Part shown: one piece after another, positions 16,755 to 26,300 of the stretch
Position numbering within the stretch: position 1 is the stretch's first letter
Layout of the letters: each line of letters begins with the position of its first letter
Assembly (NCBI GenBank): GCA_021802965.1
Contig: JAJZQZ010000009.1
Coordinates: 1 to 33,125, forward strand
DNA length: 33,125 bases
Source of the DNA: Actinomycetes bacterium
GTDB lineage: Bacteria > Actinomycetota > Thermoleophilia > RBG-16-64-13
Direction of reading: 5' to 3'
The notes under the pieces: generated by a model
The model's input: only the letters and a program-made list of their open reading frames with translations
The model's database searches: none
What the model was told of the DNA's origin: nothing
Translations under genes and position numbers: made by a program

Positions 16755-17407
16755 CGCTGCCACTCCTCTCCTCCGCCGACCACGGGTTCCTCCGGCTCGG
16801 GGCGTCCGCCGGTGCTCAGCGTGTATGCCACTGCGACGGCCCCCATGATCCCCATGAGACCCATGGCGACGTACGCGAGGACCACCGCCCAGCCGGTGTT
16901 GGTGCTGCTCACCATGAAGTCGCTCATGCTCTTGAGCCGACCCGTGGCGACTCCGTTGAACTGGACTCCCAGGATGTACGGGACGTAGTAGAGGGCGCCC
17001 CCCAGGCCCAGGAGGTAGGTACACAGCCGGTAGCCGCCGAGGTCGTGATCCGGGTCTCCCATCAGCTTGACGAGCAGCACCCCCATGAGGGTCGCCGTGG
17101 CCAGGCTGCCGGTGATGGGCAACTGGTTGCCGGTCAAGACGTCGGGGAAGAAGAACATGAAGCTCATCACCATGCCGGAGATGATGAGGAAGTCCCGAAG
17201 GATCACGTAGATTATCCACAGCAGGTCCGCGCCGAGCCTGAGGGTGAAGCGCTCGATCATCAGCAGGAAGTAGGGGCGGGCTAGGTGGAGCCCGAGTATC
17301 AGCAACCACACCACCGGGAGGGCCGCGACCATCGTGCCCTCCAGGAAGCCCTCCAAGCCGTCGTTGATCCCCCCGATGATGCTGTTCGTGAGATCAGGTA
17401 CTGTCAC
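16751..17407 (-). CDS. Polytopic membrane protein, tandem paralog
   Basis: MTVPDLTNSIIGGINDGLEGFLEGTMVAALPVVWLLILGLHLARPYFLLMIERFTLRLGADLLWIIYVILRDFLII...; shares HLxRPYxL...R..LRxGADxxWxxYxxLRD and YRLxTxxLxLGxxLYYVP with the downstream gene. Confidence 0.78.
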   Translation of the reverse strand: MTVPDLTNSIIGGINDGLEGFLEGTMVAALPVVWLLILGLHLARPYFLLMIERFTLRLGADLLWIIYVILRDFLIISGMVMSFMFFFPDVLTGNQLPITGSLATATLMGVLLVKLMGDPDHDLGGYRLCTYLLGLGGALYYVPYILGVQFNGVATGRLKSMSDFMVSSTNTGWAVVLAYVAMGLMGIMGAVAVAYTLSTGGRPEPEEPVVGGGEEWQR

Positions 17408-17449
17408 AGGAGCACCCCTTTCCAGAGTGGCCGAGATCCACGTCCACCG

Positions 17450-19411
17450 CTACTTTGTCGTATCCATCGCCTTCTCCCTCTCGACCACTTCGATCGCCGG
17501 GCACAGGTAGTCGAGGTCGCATCGCAGGCACCTCGCTGCCTCCCGGCGGGCCTGCGTTTCGTCGTAGCCACGGGCGGACTCGACCATCCGGTCTCGCGCC
17601 GCGCTCGGGTCGAGCGGCATCTCTTCGCGCGACAGGTAGTCGAGGTCGAGCGCGAAAGAGCCGCCGGGCGGCAAGGTCGACACCGACTGGAACTCATCCG
17701 GGGGCATCTCCGAGACACGGCTGGGTGACACCCCGCGCAGGTAGGCGTGGATGTACCGTGCAGCTTGCCGGCCGTGCGCGGCGGCCTGGATGATCGAGCG
17801 CGGCCCGTATGTCACGTCGCCTGCTGCGAACACGCCGGGGGCGCCGGTCGCCAGTGTCGCCGGATTGATGAGGAGACCCCCCCAGGGGGCCACTCCGATG
17901 CTCGTGCCTTCGGGCAGGAACGAGGGATCCGGCGCCTCGCCGACGGCCACCAGCACCCTGTCGATGGGCAGATCGAACTCGGTGCCCGAGAGAGGGACGA
18001 TGGTGGATCGCCCTGTTTCGTCGGGCTCACCCGGCTCCACGCGCTGGCAACGTATCGCGCTCACGTCTCCCGCCTCACCCAAGATCTTGACGGGTATGAC
18101 CATCTCGTGGAGGCGCACTCCCTCTTCGAGCGCGGCTCGCACCTCTTCGCCCTGGGCCGGCATCTCGGCCTGGCTGCGTCGATACAGCACCTGCACGCTA
18201 CCGGCTCCGGCGCGCAACGCCGACCTCGCCGCATCCATCGCGGTGCTCCCGCCGCCTACCACCACCACGTCGCCTTCGAGCTTCGTCGCCGAGTCCAGAT
18301 TGAACGCCTTGAGGAACGTGGTCGCGGCGATGACCCCGCGCAACTCGCCTTCCCCCGGGACTCCCAACCGTTGGCTCTTCTGGGCGCCCACGGCCAGCAG
18401 GACGGCCGCATTCCGCTTCTGCAGGTCGTCGAGCGACACGTCGCGCCCGACCGCGGTGTTGAGGCGGACGTCGACGCCGAGGTCCCTCATGGCCTGGACA
18501 TCGCGTTCCAGTTCCGAGCGAGGAAGGCGGTAGTGGGGGATGCCGATCGCCATCATGCCGCCTGCGACCGGCATGGCGTCGTAGACAGTCACCCGATAGC
18601 CCCGACGCGCCAGATAGTAAGCGGCGCTCAGTCCGGTGGGGCCGGCGCCCACGATCGCGACGGTCTCGGGATACCGGTGCCGCGGAGGGGTGACTTTGCG
18701 ATGCTTCGGGATGCCGTGATCCATGGCGAAGCGCTTGAGGTCGCGGATCGCGATGGCGGCCTCGAACTCCCCGCGTCGGCACACGTCCTCGCAAGGCGCC
18801 GTGCAGACCCGCCCGCAGATCGCGGGGAAGGGGTTGGGTTCGGATGCCACCTGGAGGGCCTCGTCGTAGCGCCCCTCGGCGATGAGGCCCACGTACAAGC
18901 CCGCGTTCGTGCCCACCGGGCAGGCGGTCTGGCACGGAGCCTGAAGATCCTGACTCAGATCGCCGAGCCAGCTGCGCCAGCTCTGCCAGATCTCCTCGCG
19001 CCCGGCCACGTGCCACGCATGTGCTTCGCCCCAGGGTGTCTCCCCGGGTTGTTCCGGGGTGGCGCGGGTGTAAGCGTCCAGCGGCTGCCACGTCCCCTCA
19101 CGGGGTAGATGCGTAACCAGGCCTCGCTGGGCGAACTCGATATCGGCTATGCCGCTCTCGATCACGATCGCGTTCGTCGGACACTCGTGCGCGCACACCT
19201 GACACCCGACGCACTTGGCCACCTGCACAGGAGACAGCATCATCCACGTGCGGGCGCCCCAGTTCCCCGGCACCAACGTCCGTCGCTCGGAAGCGTCGGC
19301 CGGCGTGCCCTCGCCGGAGGGTCGCGTCATGTCCAGGCAGCGGACCGGGCACAGGTCCATGCATATGCCGCAGTTGATACACCTGTCTTTGCTAACGCGA
19401 AAACGGTACAC
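17450..19411 (-). CDS. Fe-S/FAD oxidoreductase: N-terminal ferredoxin domain plus GltD/NfnB-like NAD(P)H-binding flavoprotein
   Basis: GTG start with AAGGAGG; CINCGICMDLCPVRC and CVGCQVCAHECPTNAI; GltD-like ACQTACPVGTN analog CQTACPVGTNAGLYVGLIAEGRYDEAL, VAIVGAGPTGLSAAYYLARRGYRVTVYD, VVVVGGGSTAMDAARSALRAGA, GVFAAGDVTYGPRSIIQAAAHGRQAARYI. Confidence 0.88.
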   Translation of the reverse strand: MYRFRVSKDRCINCGICMDLCPVRCLDMTRPSGEGTPADASERRTLVPGNWGARTWMMLSPVQVAKCVGCQVCAHECPTNAIVIESGIADIEFAQRGLVTHLPREGTWQPLDAYTRATPEQPGETPWGEAHAWHVAGREEIWQSWRSWLGDLSQDLQAPCQTACPVGTNAGLYVGLIAEGRYDEALQVASEPNPFPAICGRVCTAPCEDVCRRGEFEAAIAIRDLKRFAMDHGIPKHRKVTPPRHRYPETVAIVGAGPTGLSAAYYLARRGYRVTVYDAMPVAGGMMAIGIPHYRLPRSELERDVQAMRDLGVDVRLNTAVGRDVSLDDLQKRNAAVLLAVGAQKSQRLGVPGEGELRGVIAATTFLKAFNLDSATKLEGDVVVVGGGSTAMDAARSALRAGAGSVQVLYRRSQAEMPAQGEEVRAALEEGVRLHEMVIPVKILGEAGDVSAIRCQRVEPGEPDETGRSTIVPLSGTEFDLPIDRVLVAVGEAPDPSFLPEGTSIGVAPWGGLLINPATLATGAPGVFAAGDVTYGPRSIIQAAAHGRQAARYIHAYLRGVSPSRVSEMPPDEFQSVSTLPPGGSFALDLDYLSREEMPLDPSAARDRMVESARGYDETQARREAARCLRCDLDYLCPAIEVVEREKAMDTTK

Positions 19412-19440
19412 CTTGCCTCCTTCTGGTGTGGCCCCGCCTC

Positions 19441-19665
19441 CTACCTCTCAGTGAGACTTCGCGACGCGTACACGTATGTGCGAGGCGAGCGCTCCCCATG
19501 ACGCGCATACAGGGTGGTGGCGAGTCGGCCCGAACGTGGGCGGAGGACGCGGAAGCTGGCTCGTGGCAGGTCCGGAAAGGCGCTCTCGGGGTCGCCCACG
19601 ATGATGTCGAGAGCGTTGAACGTACCGTGGGACATCCCGTCACCGCCGGGGAAGAAGGCTTTCAC
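19441..19665 (-). CDS. Hypothetical 74-aa protein
   Basis: ORF with GC-rich third positions upstream of the Fe-S flavoprotein; no family recognised. Confidence 0.25.
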   Translation of the reverse strand: MKAFFPGGDGMSHGTFNALDIIVGDPESAFPDLPRASFRVLRPRSGRLATTLYARHGERSPRTYVYASRSLTER

Positions 19666-19756
19666 ACGTCATACCCAGAATCTAGCTCTGTGTACCTCGT
19701 GCGGCTCGAACAAGAGACGAAAACACGGATGGAGGGTGGCGTGGGGGAGCCGGTCG

Positions 19757-20485
19757 ATGGCAGATAGGCCGGACACGGGGCAAGCGCCGGCGGCTGAGCC
19801 TGTTCCGCAGAGGGCCAAAGTGGTCCCGTCGTGGCAGCGCTCCACCGAGCCCGAATCGAGGTGGCCCGTCTTCGGGGCGATCGTCATCGTCATCGCCGGT
19901 CAGACATGGGTGGCGAACAGCTTGGCTCTGCGCCCGGTCTGGCTGCTCCCTGTGGTCGCCGGCGTCCTGCTCCTCGCGTCGGTTGCCGTCTACATCCCGT
20001 CGCGGACCGAGCCGAGCCGCACGGCTCGGCTTCTCTCCCTCAGTGTGGTCGGGGTGCTGATCATCGCGAACGTCCTCAGCCTCGCCTTGCTCGTGCGTGG
20101 CGTCTTCTTGGGGTCGACGCTGAGTCCGACGGGGCTGTTGCTCGCCGGAGCGGCCCTTTGGATCGTCAACGTCGCGGTCTTCGCTCTTCTCCACTGGGAG
20201 CTCGACGGCGGCGGGCCGGAAGCTCGGGCCGACGGCTATGAAGACTACCCCGACCTCGTCTTCCCCCAGCAGCAGCAGGACCAACAGGGACTCGCCGCCG
20301 CCGATTGGAAACCCTCGTTTTCCGACTACCTCTTCGTCTCGCTCACCTGCGGGACGGCGTTCTCGCCCACCGACGCGATGCCGTATTCGAAGCAGGCCAA
20401 GCTCGTGATGGGCGTCGAGGCCACCCTTTCATTCGCCATCGCCGCTATGCTGCTCGCCCGCGCCATCAACATCGCTCACGGGTGA
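19757..20485 (+). CDS. Multi-TM membrane protein, DUF1345/ion-channel-like C-terminus
   Basis: MADRPDTGQAPAAEPV...; about five hydrophobic segments; C-terminal FSDYLFVSLTCGTAFSPTDAMPYSKQAKLVMGVEATLSFAIAAMLLARAINI. Confidence 0.7.
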   Translation: MADRPDTGQAPAAEPVPQRAKVVPSWQRSTEPESRWPVFGAIVIVIAGQTWVANSLALRPVWLLPVVAGVLLLASVAVYIPSRTEPSRTARLLSLSVVGVLIIANVLSLALLVRGVFLGSTLSPTGLLLAGAALWIVNVAVFALLHWELDGGGPEARADGYEDYPDLVFPQQQQDQQGLAAADWKPSFSDYLFVSLTCGTAFSPTDAMPYSKQAKLVMGVEATLSFAIAAMLLARAINIAHG

Positions 20486-20535
20486 CCGTTGCCCGAAGGT
20501 ACTGAAGGTGTCCTGATCGGGGGAATACTCCAAGC

Positions 20536-21801
20536 ATGTTGAACGTCTATGCGGTCATCATCCTCGTGGCGCTGCTCGCGACATTCGGCGTGGAGCGCTG
20601 GGCAGACCTGCGCAACCTCCGGGCATTGCGGCAGGGTCTGCCCGCCGAGTTCGAGGACGTCTACGACCGGGAGACCTACGAGCGCTCGCAGGAGTACTCG
20701 CGCGCCCGGCTCCGTTTGGGTTTGCTCACGACCAGTGTCGACCTCGTGGCGCTCCTGCTTTTCTGGTGGCTGGGGGGATTCGGCCGGCTCTTCCGTGGGA
20801 TCGACCTACTCCAATGGGGGCCCATCGCCGGCGGTATCCTGTACATCGGTGCACTGGTCGTGGCACAGTGGCTCATCGGTCTGCCCTTCAGCGTCTACGC
20901 GACCTTCGTGGTGGAGGAAAGGTTCGGTTTCAACCGCACCACCCCGGCCACTTATGTGGCCGACTTGGCCAAGGCGGCGCTGCTGGCGGTGCTGGTAGGC
21001 GTGCCGGTGCTCGCCGCTGTGCTGGCCTTCTTCACCTACGCCGGATCGTGGGCATGGGTCTATGCCTGGGTGGCGGCGGTGGTGTTCAGTCTCGTGATGC
21101 AGTACGTCCTGCCCATCTGGATCATGCCCCTCTTCAACCGTTTCACCCCTCTCGAGTCCGGGGAACTGCACGACTCGATCGTCGCGTATGCCCGCGGAGT
21201 GCGCTTTCCGCTCTCCAACATCCTCGTGATGGACGGCTCTCGCCGATCCACCAAAGCGAACGCTTTCTTCACCGGCTTCGGCCGGAACAGGCGCATCGCC
21301 CTCTTCGACACCCTGATCGCCCGTCACACGACCCCCCAGTTGGTCGCCGTGGTCGCGCACGAAGTCGGCCACTACAAGGAGCGCCACGTGCTCAAAGGGC
21401 TGCTCCTGTCGATGCTGCACACCGGCGTGCTCTTCGCCCTGCTCTCAGTCTTCTTGTCGCAGCGAGGGCTGTTCCAGGCTTTCGGCGTCGACTCGCCCTG
21501 GGTCGCCGCCGGTCTCGTCTTCTTCGCGCTGCTGTTGGCGCCCGTGGAATCGGTGCTGGGCCTCGGCCTGCAGGCCCTGTCGCGCCGTCACGAGTATCAG
21601 GCCGATGCCTATGCCGCACGCACCACCGGCGACGCCGACAGCATGGTGGCGGCCCTGAAGATCCTCTCGCGCGACAGCCTGAGCAACCTGACCCCCGACC
21701 CCATGTACGTAGCCTTGAACTACTCGCACCCACCGGTGCTCGAGAGGATCCGGGCGCTGCGAGGTGTGGCTGTCTCGCCTGTATCCGCGCCTGAGCGGTA
21801 G
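20536..21801 (+). CDS. M48 family metallopeptidase (Ste24/CAAX prenyl protease-like)
   Basis: Zinc motif VVAHEVGHYKERH; Ste24-like FVVEERFGFNRTTPATYVADL; HEYQADAYA. Confidence 0.93.
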   Translation: MLNVYAVIILVALLATFGVERWADLRNLRALRQGLPAEFEDVYDRETYERSQEYSRARLRLGLLTTSVDLVALLLFWWLGGFGRLFRGIDLLQWGPIAGGILYIGALVVAQWLIGLPFSVYATFVVEERFGFNRTTPATYVADLAKAALLAVLVGVPVLAAVLAFFTYAGSWAWVYAWVAAVVFSLVMQYVLPIWIMPLFNRFTPLESGELHDSIVAYARGVRFPLSNILVMDGSRRSTKANAFFTGFGRNRRIALFDTLIARHTTPQLVAVVAHEVGHYKERHVLKGLLLSMLHTGVLFALLSVFLSQRGLFQAFGVDSPWVAAGLVFFALLLAPVESVLGLGLQALSRRHEYQADAYAARTTGDADSMVAALKILSRDSLSNLTPDPMYVALNYSHPPVLERIRALRGVAVSPVSAPER

Positions 21802-21896
21802 CCCTCCACGGCGCTTCGAGGTCGAAGCTGCTATACTGCACGCAAGGAAACCGCCGGGTTCCCCTCTTCCACTTTCCTCCGATAGGGGATGCTAAT

Positions 21897-22091
21897 ATGG
21901 CCGACGCTCACCACGAGCACGACCCGTCCGGGGTGGTGCCCCCCCTCTTCGTAAAGCACGACCGAGTGCGCCACCCGGAGTTCGGGCGCGGATACGTCGT
22001 GGATTCACGAGGCGACAACTGCAGGGTCTTCTTCCTCGAAGACGGCAAGACAAGAGACTTCAAGCAGAGCAAGCTGGAGCCCAGCAGCTGA
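21897..22091 (+). CDS. DUF3553-like small protein (PcrA/UvrD C-terminal-type Tudor-like fold)
   Basis: VKHDRVRHPEFGRGYVVDSRGDNCRVFFLEDGKTRDF. Confidence 0.7.
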   Translation: MADAHHEHDPSGVVPPLFVKHDRVRHPEFGRGYVVDSRGDNCRVFFLEDGKTRDFKQSKLEPSS

Positions 22092-22118
22092 CTTTCCAGC
22101 GGGGCCCGCGGCTATCCC

Positions 22119-22147
22119 GCGCGCCCCGCACTAAGAATGGGGCGCGC
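22119..22147. terminator. Bidirectional-type hairpin between convergent genes
   Basis: GCGCGCCCC-GCACTAAGAAT-GGGGCGCGC, perfect 9-bp stem. Confidence 0.55.
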
Positions 22148-22180
22148 AGCGGGCGCAGGCTCCTTCGAAGCCAGAGCGTC

Positions 22181-22675
22181 CTAGAACGGCTTGCTGGTCA
22201 TGAGGTAGAGCGATGCTCCGATCACGACGACCCCCGTCCCGAGAAGCAGGAACGGGTGCAGCCGGGCGACGGCGTCCTCGATCTCCTCTTGGGTGGCGCT
22301 GACCCCAGTCCCAGGGTAGATCTTGAACCCCTCTCGATATCGGATGCCGAGCGCCTTTCGTACGACGCTGTACTGCCCCCCGCCCACGACGAACATGATC
22401 GCGAAGGCGGCGAGCAGGAGGCCGATCGAGACCCACACGAACCCGGACGACCAATAGGTCCGGCGAAAAGCGCCTGCCACTCCACCCGCGATCAACACCA
22501 GCACGGCGGGATACAGCACCTTGAACGACCCTTCCGAGAGCTCCAACAGCCGCCGCATGCGTTCCGGGTGGCGCTCCCCGCGAAGCGCGAAGGCCAGACC
22601 GGCCGAGGTCCCGTGGGCCACGAGAAAAGCGGCGAGACCCGCCAGGTGGAAGAACAGGGACCAGAGGTCGTGCAA
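22181..22675 (-). CDS. DUF2269-like integral membrane protein
   Basis: MHDLWSLFFHLAGLAAFLVAHGTSAGLAFALRGERHPERMRRLLELS...; four hydrophobic segments. Confidence 0.65.
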   Translation of the reverse strand: MHDLWSLFFHLAGLAAFLVAHGTSAGLAFALRGERHPERMRRLLELSEGSFKVLYPAVLVLIAGGVAGAFRRTYWSSGFVWVSIGLLLAAFAIMFVVGGGQYSVVRKALGIRYREGFKIYPGTGVSATQEEIEDAVARLHPFLLLGTGVVVIGASLYLMTSKPF

Positions 22676-22682
22676 CGCGGTC

Positions 22683-22925
22683 TTACTTCTTCTTGGCGAC
22701 GGTCACGGGCTCTTCGGCGGGGGTGTCACTCGCGGCATCGACTGTCGTCCCGTCATCCTTGATCGCGGCTCGGAACCCTTCTTCACCCTCTTTGACGCCC
22801 TTCTTGAGCCCCACGAACGAGCGCCCGACTGAGGAGCCGATGCGCGGGATCAGCCTGCCCCCAAAAACGAGCAAGATGATGCCGACGACGATAGCGATCT
22901 CCCAGGGTCCCAACCAACCCGGCAT
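22683..22925 (-). CDS. tatA: Sec-independent translocase TatA/TatE-like protein
   Basis: MPGWLGPWEIAIVVGIILLVFGGRLIPRIGSSVGRSFVGLKKGVKEGEEGF: TM, FG hinge, amphipathic helix. Confidence 0.93.
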   Translation of the reverse strand: MPGWLGPWEIAIVVGIILLVFGGRLIPRIGSSVGRSFVGLKKGVKEGEEGFRAAIKDDGTTVDAASDTPAEEPVTVAKKK

Positions 22926-23037
22926 CTAGCACACACTCCTCTTGTCAGTGTCGGCCACGATTCAGTCTATCCGATGTCGAATGAATCGGCGAGGGCCTCT
23001 CATGCGTTGCTTCGCGCATGTCCAGCGCACGTGGCGG

Positions 23038-23114
23038 CGAAACGTGGTCGGTCGCCGGGCTGGAGGCCCGGCAGTGCCGTTTCGGGAAGTTGTCTTGCCG
23101 GTACCTCTGGTAAG
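23038..23114. other. Candidate structured leader: nested hairpin plus a second hairpin (strand ambiguous)
   Basis: CGAAACG (23038-23044)/CGTTTCG (23078-23084) enclosing CCGGGC-TGGAG-GCCCGG (23055-23071); then CTTGCC/GGTAAG (23094-23114, one G-U on plus strand). Confidence 0.4.
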
Positions 23115-23318
23115 GGCGATCAGTAGCGAAAAGGGGATGCCATAGTCTTTCGGGGTTCAAGATCCGCCGAGCACGAGCGGGATGAGTCGGCAGGCGAGTG
23201 GGGCGACCCGGCGCTCCATTCCGAGCTGCTGAGCGCGGACCAACTCAAGCATCATGCCGCGAGCCTGGCCGGCAGCCATCGCGTCGACCGGCGTCCGGGC
23301 AAGGACAGGCTGCTCTCG

Positions 23319-26300
23319 TTGCTGGCCGAGAACGAGCGGTTGGTCCGGGCGGCGCACGATGTGGTCGCCGCCGCGGCGGTGCCGGGACGGCCGGTCCTGC
23401 CCGCCGAGGCCTGGCTGCTCGACAACTTCTATCTCATCGAGGAGCAGATCGTCCTGGCGCGCCGCCATCTGCCCCAGAAGTACAGCGGGCAGTTGCCACG
23501 ACTTTCCGACGGCCCTCTCGAAGGTTTTCCCCGTATCTATCACGTCGCCCTCGAGCTGATCTCCCACCAAGACGGGCGGATCGACCGCGACAACTGCACG
23601 GCCTTTCTCTCCGCGTACCAGAGTGTCGAACCTCTGGATCTGGGGGAGCTCTGGGCGTTCCCCATCATGTTGCGGCTGGCCCTGCTGGAGAACGTACGCC
23701 GCGTCGGAGTGCGGATAGCCGAGCGTCGTGAGGAGCGCGACGCCGCCGTCGTGTGGGCCGACCGCATGCTCGAGATCGCCGACCGCGAACCGAGGCAGCT
23801 CATACACGTGCTCGCGGAGTTCGCCGCGACCGACGCGCCGCTCACCGCCCCGTTCGTGGCGGACTTCTACGCCCGGTTGCAGGCACGCGAGCCGGCCATG
23901 CTGTTCGTCCAGAACTGGCTGGAGCACCGGCTCTCCGAACAAGACGAGACCGCTGCGCAACTTCTCGAGGCCGCCAGCCGCACGGCTGCCACCGACCAGA
24001 TATCGATCGCGAACTCGGTCGGCAGCCTGCGCTTCGTCTCGGCGATGGAGTGGGGCAGGTTCGTCGAGATGTTGAGCCTGGTGGAACTCTGGCTCCACAT
24101 GGATCCCGCTGGCGTCTATCCTTTGCAGGACTTCCCGACCCGCGATCGCTACCGGCATGCGGTCGAAGAGGTCGCCAAGGGCTCCGTCAAGAGCGAGCTG
24201 GAGGTGGCGCGCGCGGCCGTCACTCTGGCGGACCGGGCTGTCGGCAGGGGCGCGAAGGATCGCACCGCCCACGTCGGCTACTACCTCGTCGGCCAGGGTC
24301 GGTCCCTGCTGGAGCAGGAGGTGGACTGCAAGGTCTCCACAGCGGTCCAGGTCGCCAGGGCGACGCGCCGGTTGCGCTTGCCCTTGTACCTCGCGCCGGT
24401 GCTCTTTCTTGCTGTTCTCGCCGACGCCTTCTTGCTCGTGTACCTGGGCTCACTCGACCGGGGCGTCGGCGTGTCGGTGTTCTTCGCCCTGGTCGGTCTC
24501 GTCTCGGCTACCGCCCTCGTCGTTCCTATCGTCAACATGTTCGTGACGATCACCGTGCCCCCGCGGAGCTTGCCCCGGCTGGACTTCTCCCTCGGGATAC
24601 CGCCCGAACACCGGACCATGGTGGTCGTCCCCACATTGCTCGGGAACGAGGAGGACGTATCGGAGCTGCTGGAAGGCCTGGAGATACGCTACCTTGGCAA
24701 TCGCGACCCCAACCTGTACTTCGCTCTGCTGACCGACTTCCGTGATGCCGGGCAACCGGACGCGCCCGGCGACGACACCTTGATCGCGCTCGCGCGCGAG
24801 GGCATCGAAGCTCTGAACGAAGCGTATGGCGAGGACCGTCCTGGGATCTTCTACCTCTTCCACCGTCCGAGAGTGTGGAACCCGCACGAACAGGTCTGGA
24901 TGGGCTACGAACGCAAGCGTGGCAAGCTCGAGCAGTTCAACGCCCTTCTGCTGCAGGCCCGGTCCGATGACCCGCACCCGGGCGACGCCTCGCCGTTCTC
25001 GCACGTCGTCGGTGATCTCTCCGTTCTCGGGTCGATCAGGTACGTCATCACGCTGGACACCGACACGCAGCTGCCCCGGGACGCGGCCTACCGCCTTGTG
25101 GGCAACATGGCGCATCCGCTCAACCGGCCCGTGTACGACGGGGAAAAGGCACGCATCGTCGAGGGCTACGGGATCCTGCAGCCGCGCACTTCGATCAGCA
25201 TCACCAGCACCGGCGGTTCCTGGTTCACCCGGCTGTTCGCGGGCGAGACCGGCATCGATCCGTACACGCGCCAGGTCTCCGACGTGTACCAAGACTTGTT
25301 CGGGGAGGGCTCGTTCGTCGGAAAGGGCATCTACGATGTGGAGGCCTTCTCGCAGGCGGTACACGGACGTTTCCCCGAGAACCTGATCCTGAGTCACGAC
25401 CTCGTGGAAGGCTGTTACGCGCGCTCGGGTCTCGTGACCGACGTCGACCTCATCGAAGAGCATCCACTCACATACCCCATGGAGGCCAGCCGAAGGCACC
25501 GCTGGACCCGTGGCGACTGGCAGCTGGCCCGTTGGCTGCTGCCGCGCGTGCCCGGGGCCGACGAGGTGCTCCGGCGCAACCCGCTCTCGGCGCTGTCGGC
25601 CTGGAAGCTCTTTGACAACCTGCGCCGCAGCCTCGTGCCGGCCGCGCTCGTCGCTTTGCTCGTGGGGGGCTGGTTGTGGGCCGGTGGGCCCTCATGGGTC
25701 TGGACGCTGCTGGCGATCGGTGCGTTGTTCCTACCCGTGCTGCTGAACTGGGCCGTCGAGCTGGCGCGAAAGCCCGAAGGGCGGGGCTGGTTGTCGCACT
25801 TCGAGCAGGCGGCTAGGTCGGGGGCCCGTCCGCTGTTGCGGGCTCTGTTGACGCTCGTCTTCCTCCCCTATGACGCCCTCATCTTCCTGGACGCCATCGT
25901 CCGGGTGAGCGTGAAATCGCTCCACACCCGGCAAGGGCTCTTGCTGTGGCACCTGCCTTCGTACAGCCGCCGCAACGCGAGCCGTACTCCCTGGGACTTC
26001 CTCCGCGAGATGTGGGCCGCTCCCGCTCTGGCCGTCGCTCTCCTGATGGTCACCGTCGTCATCCCCGAGACCCGGATCGGCGATCGTGCGTTCGTCATCC
26101 CGGTGCTTGTGCTCTGGCTGGCGGCGCCCTTCGTCGGCTGGTGGATCAGCAGACCCATCCGGCCGCCGGTGGCGAGACTGAGCGTCGGCCAGCAGGCGTT
26201 CCTGCGGGCGCTCTCGCGTCGGACCTGGCGGTTCTTCACCGATTTCGTCGGACCCGAGCACAATTGGCTGCCGCCGGACAACTTCCAGGAGCACCCTGTT

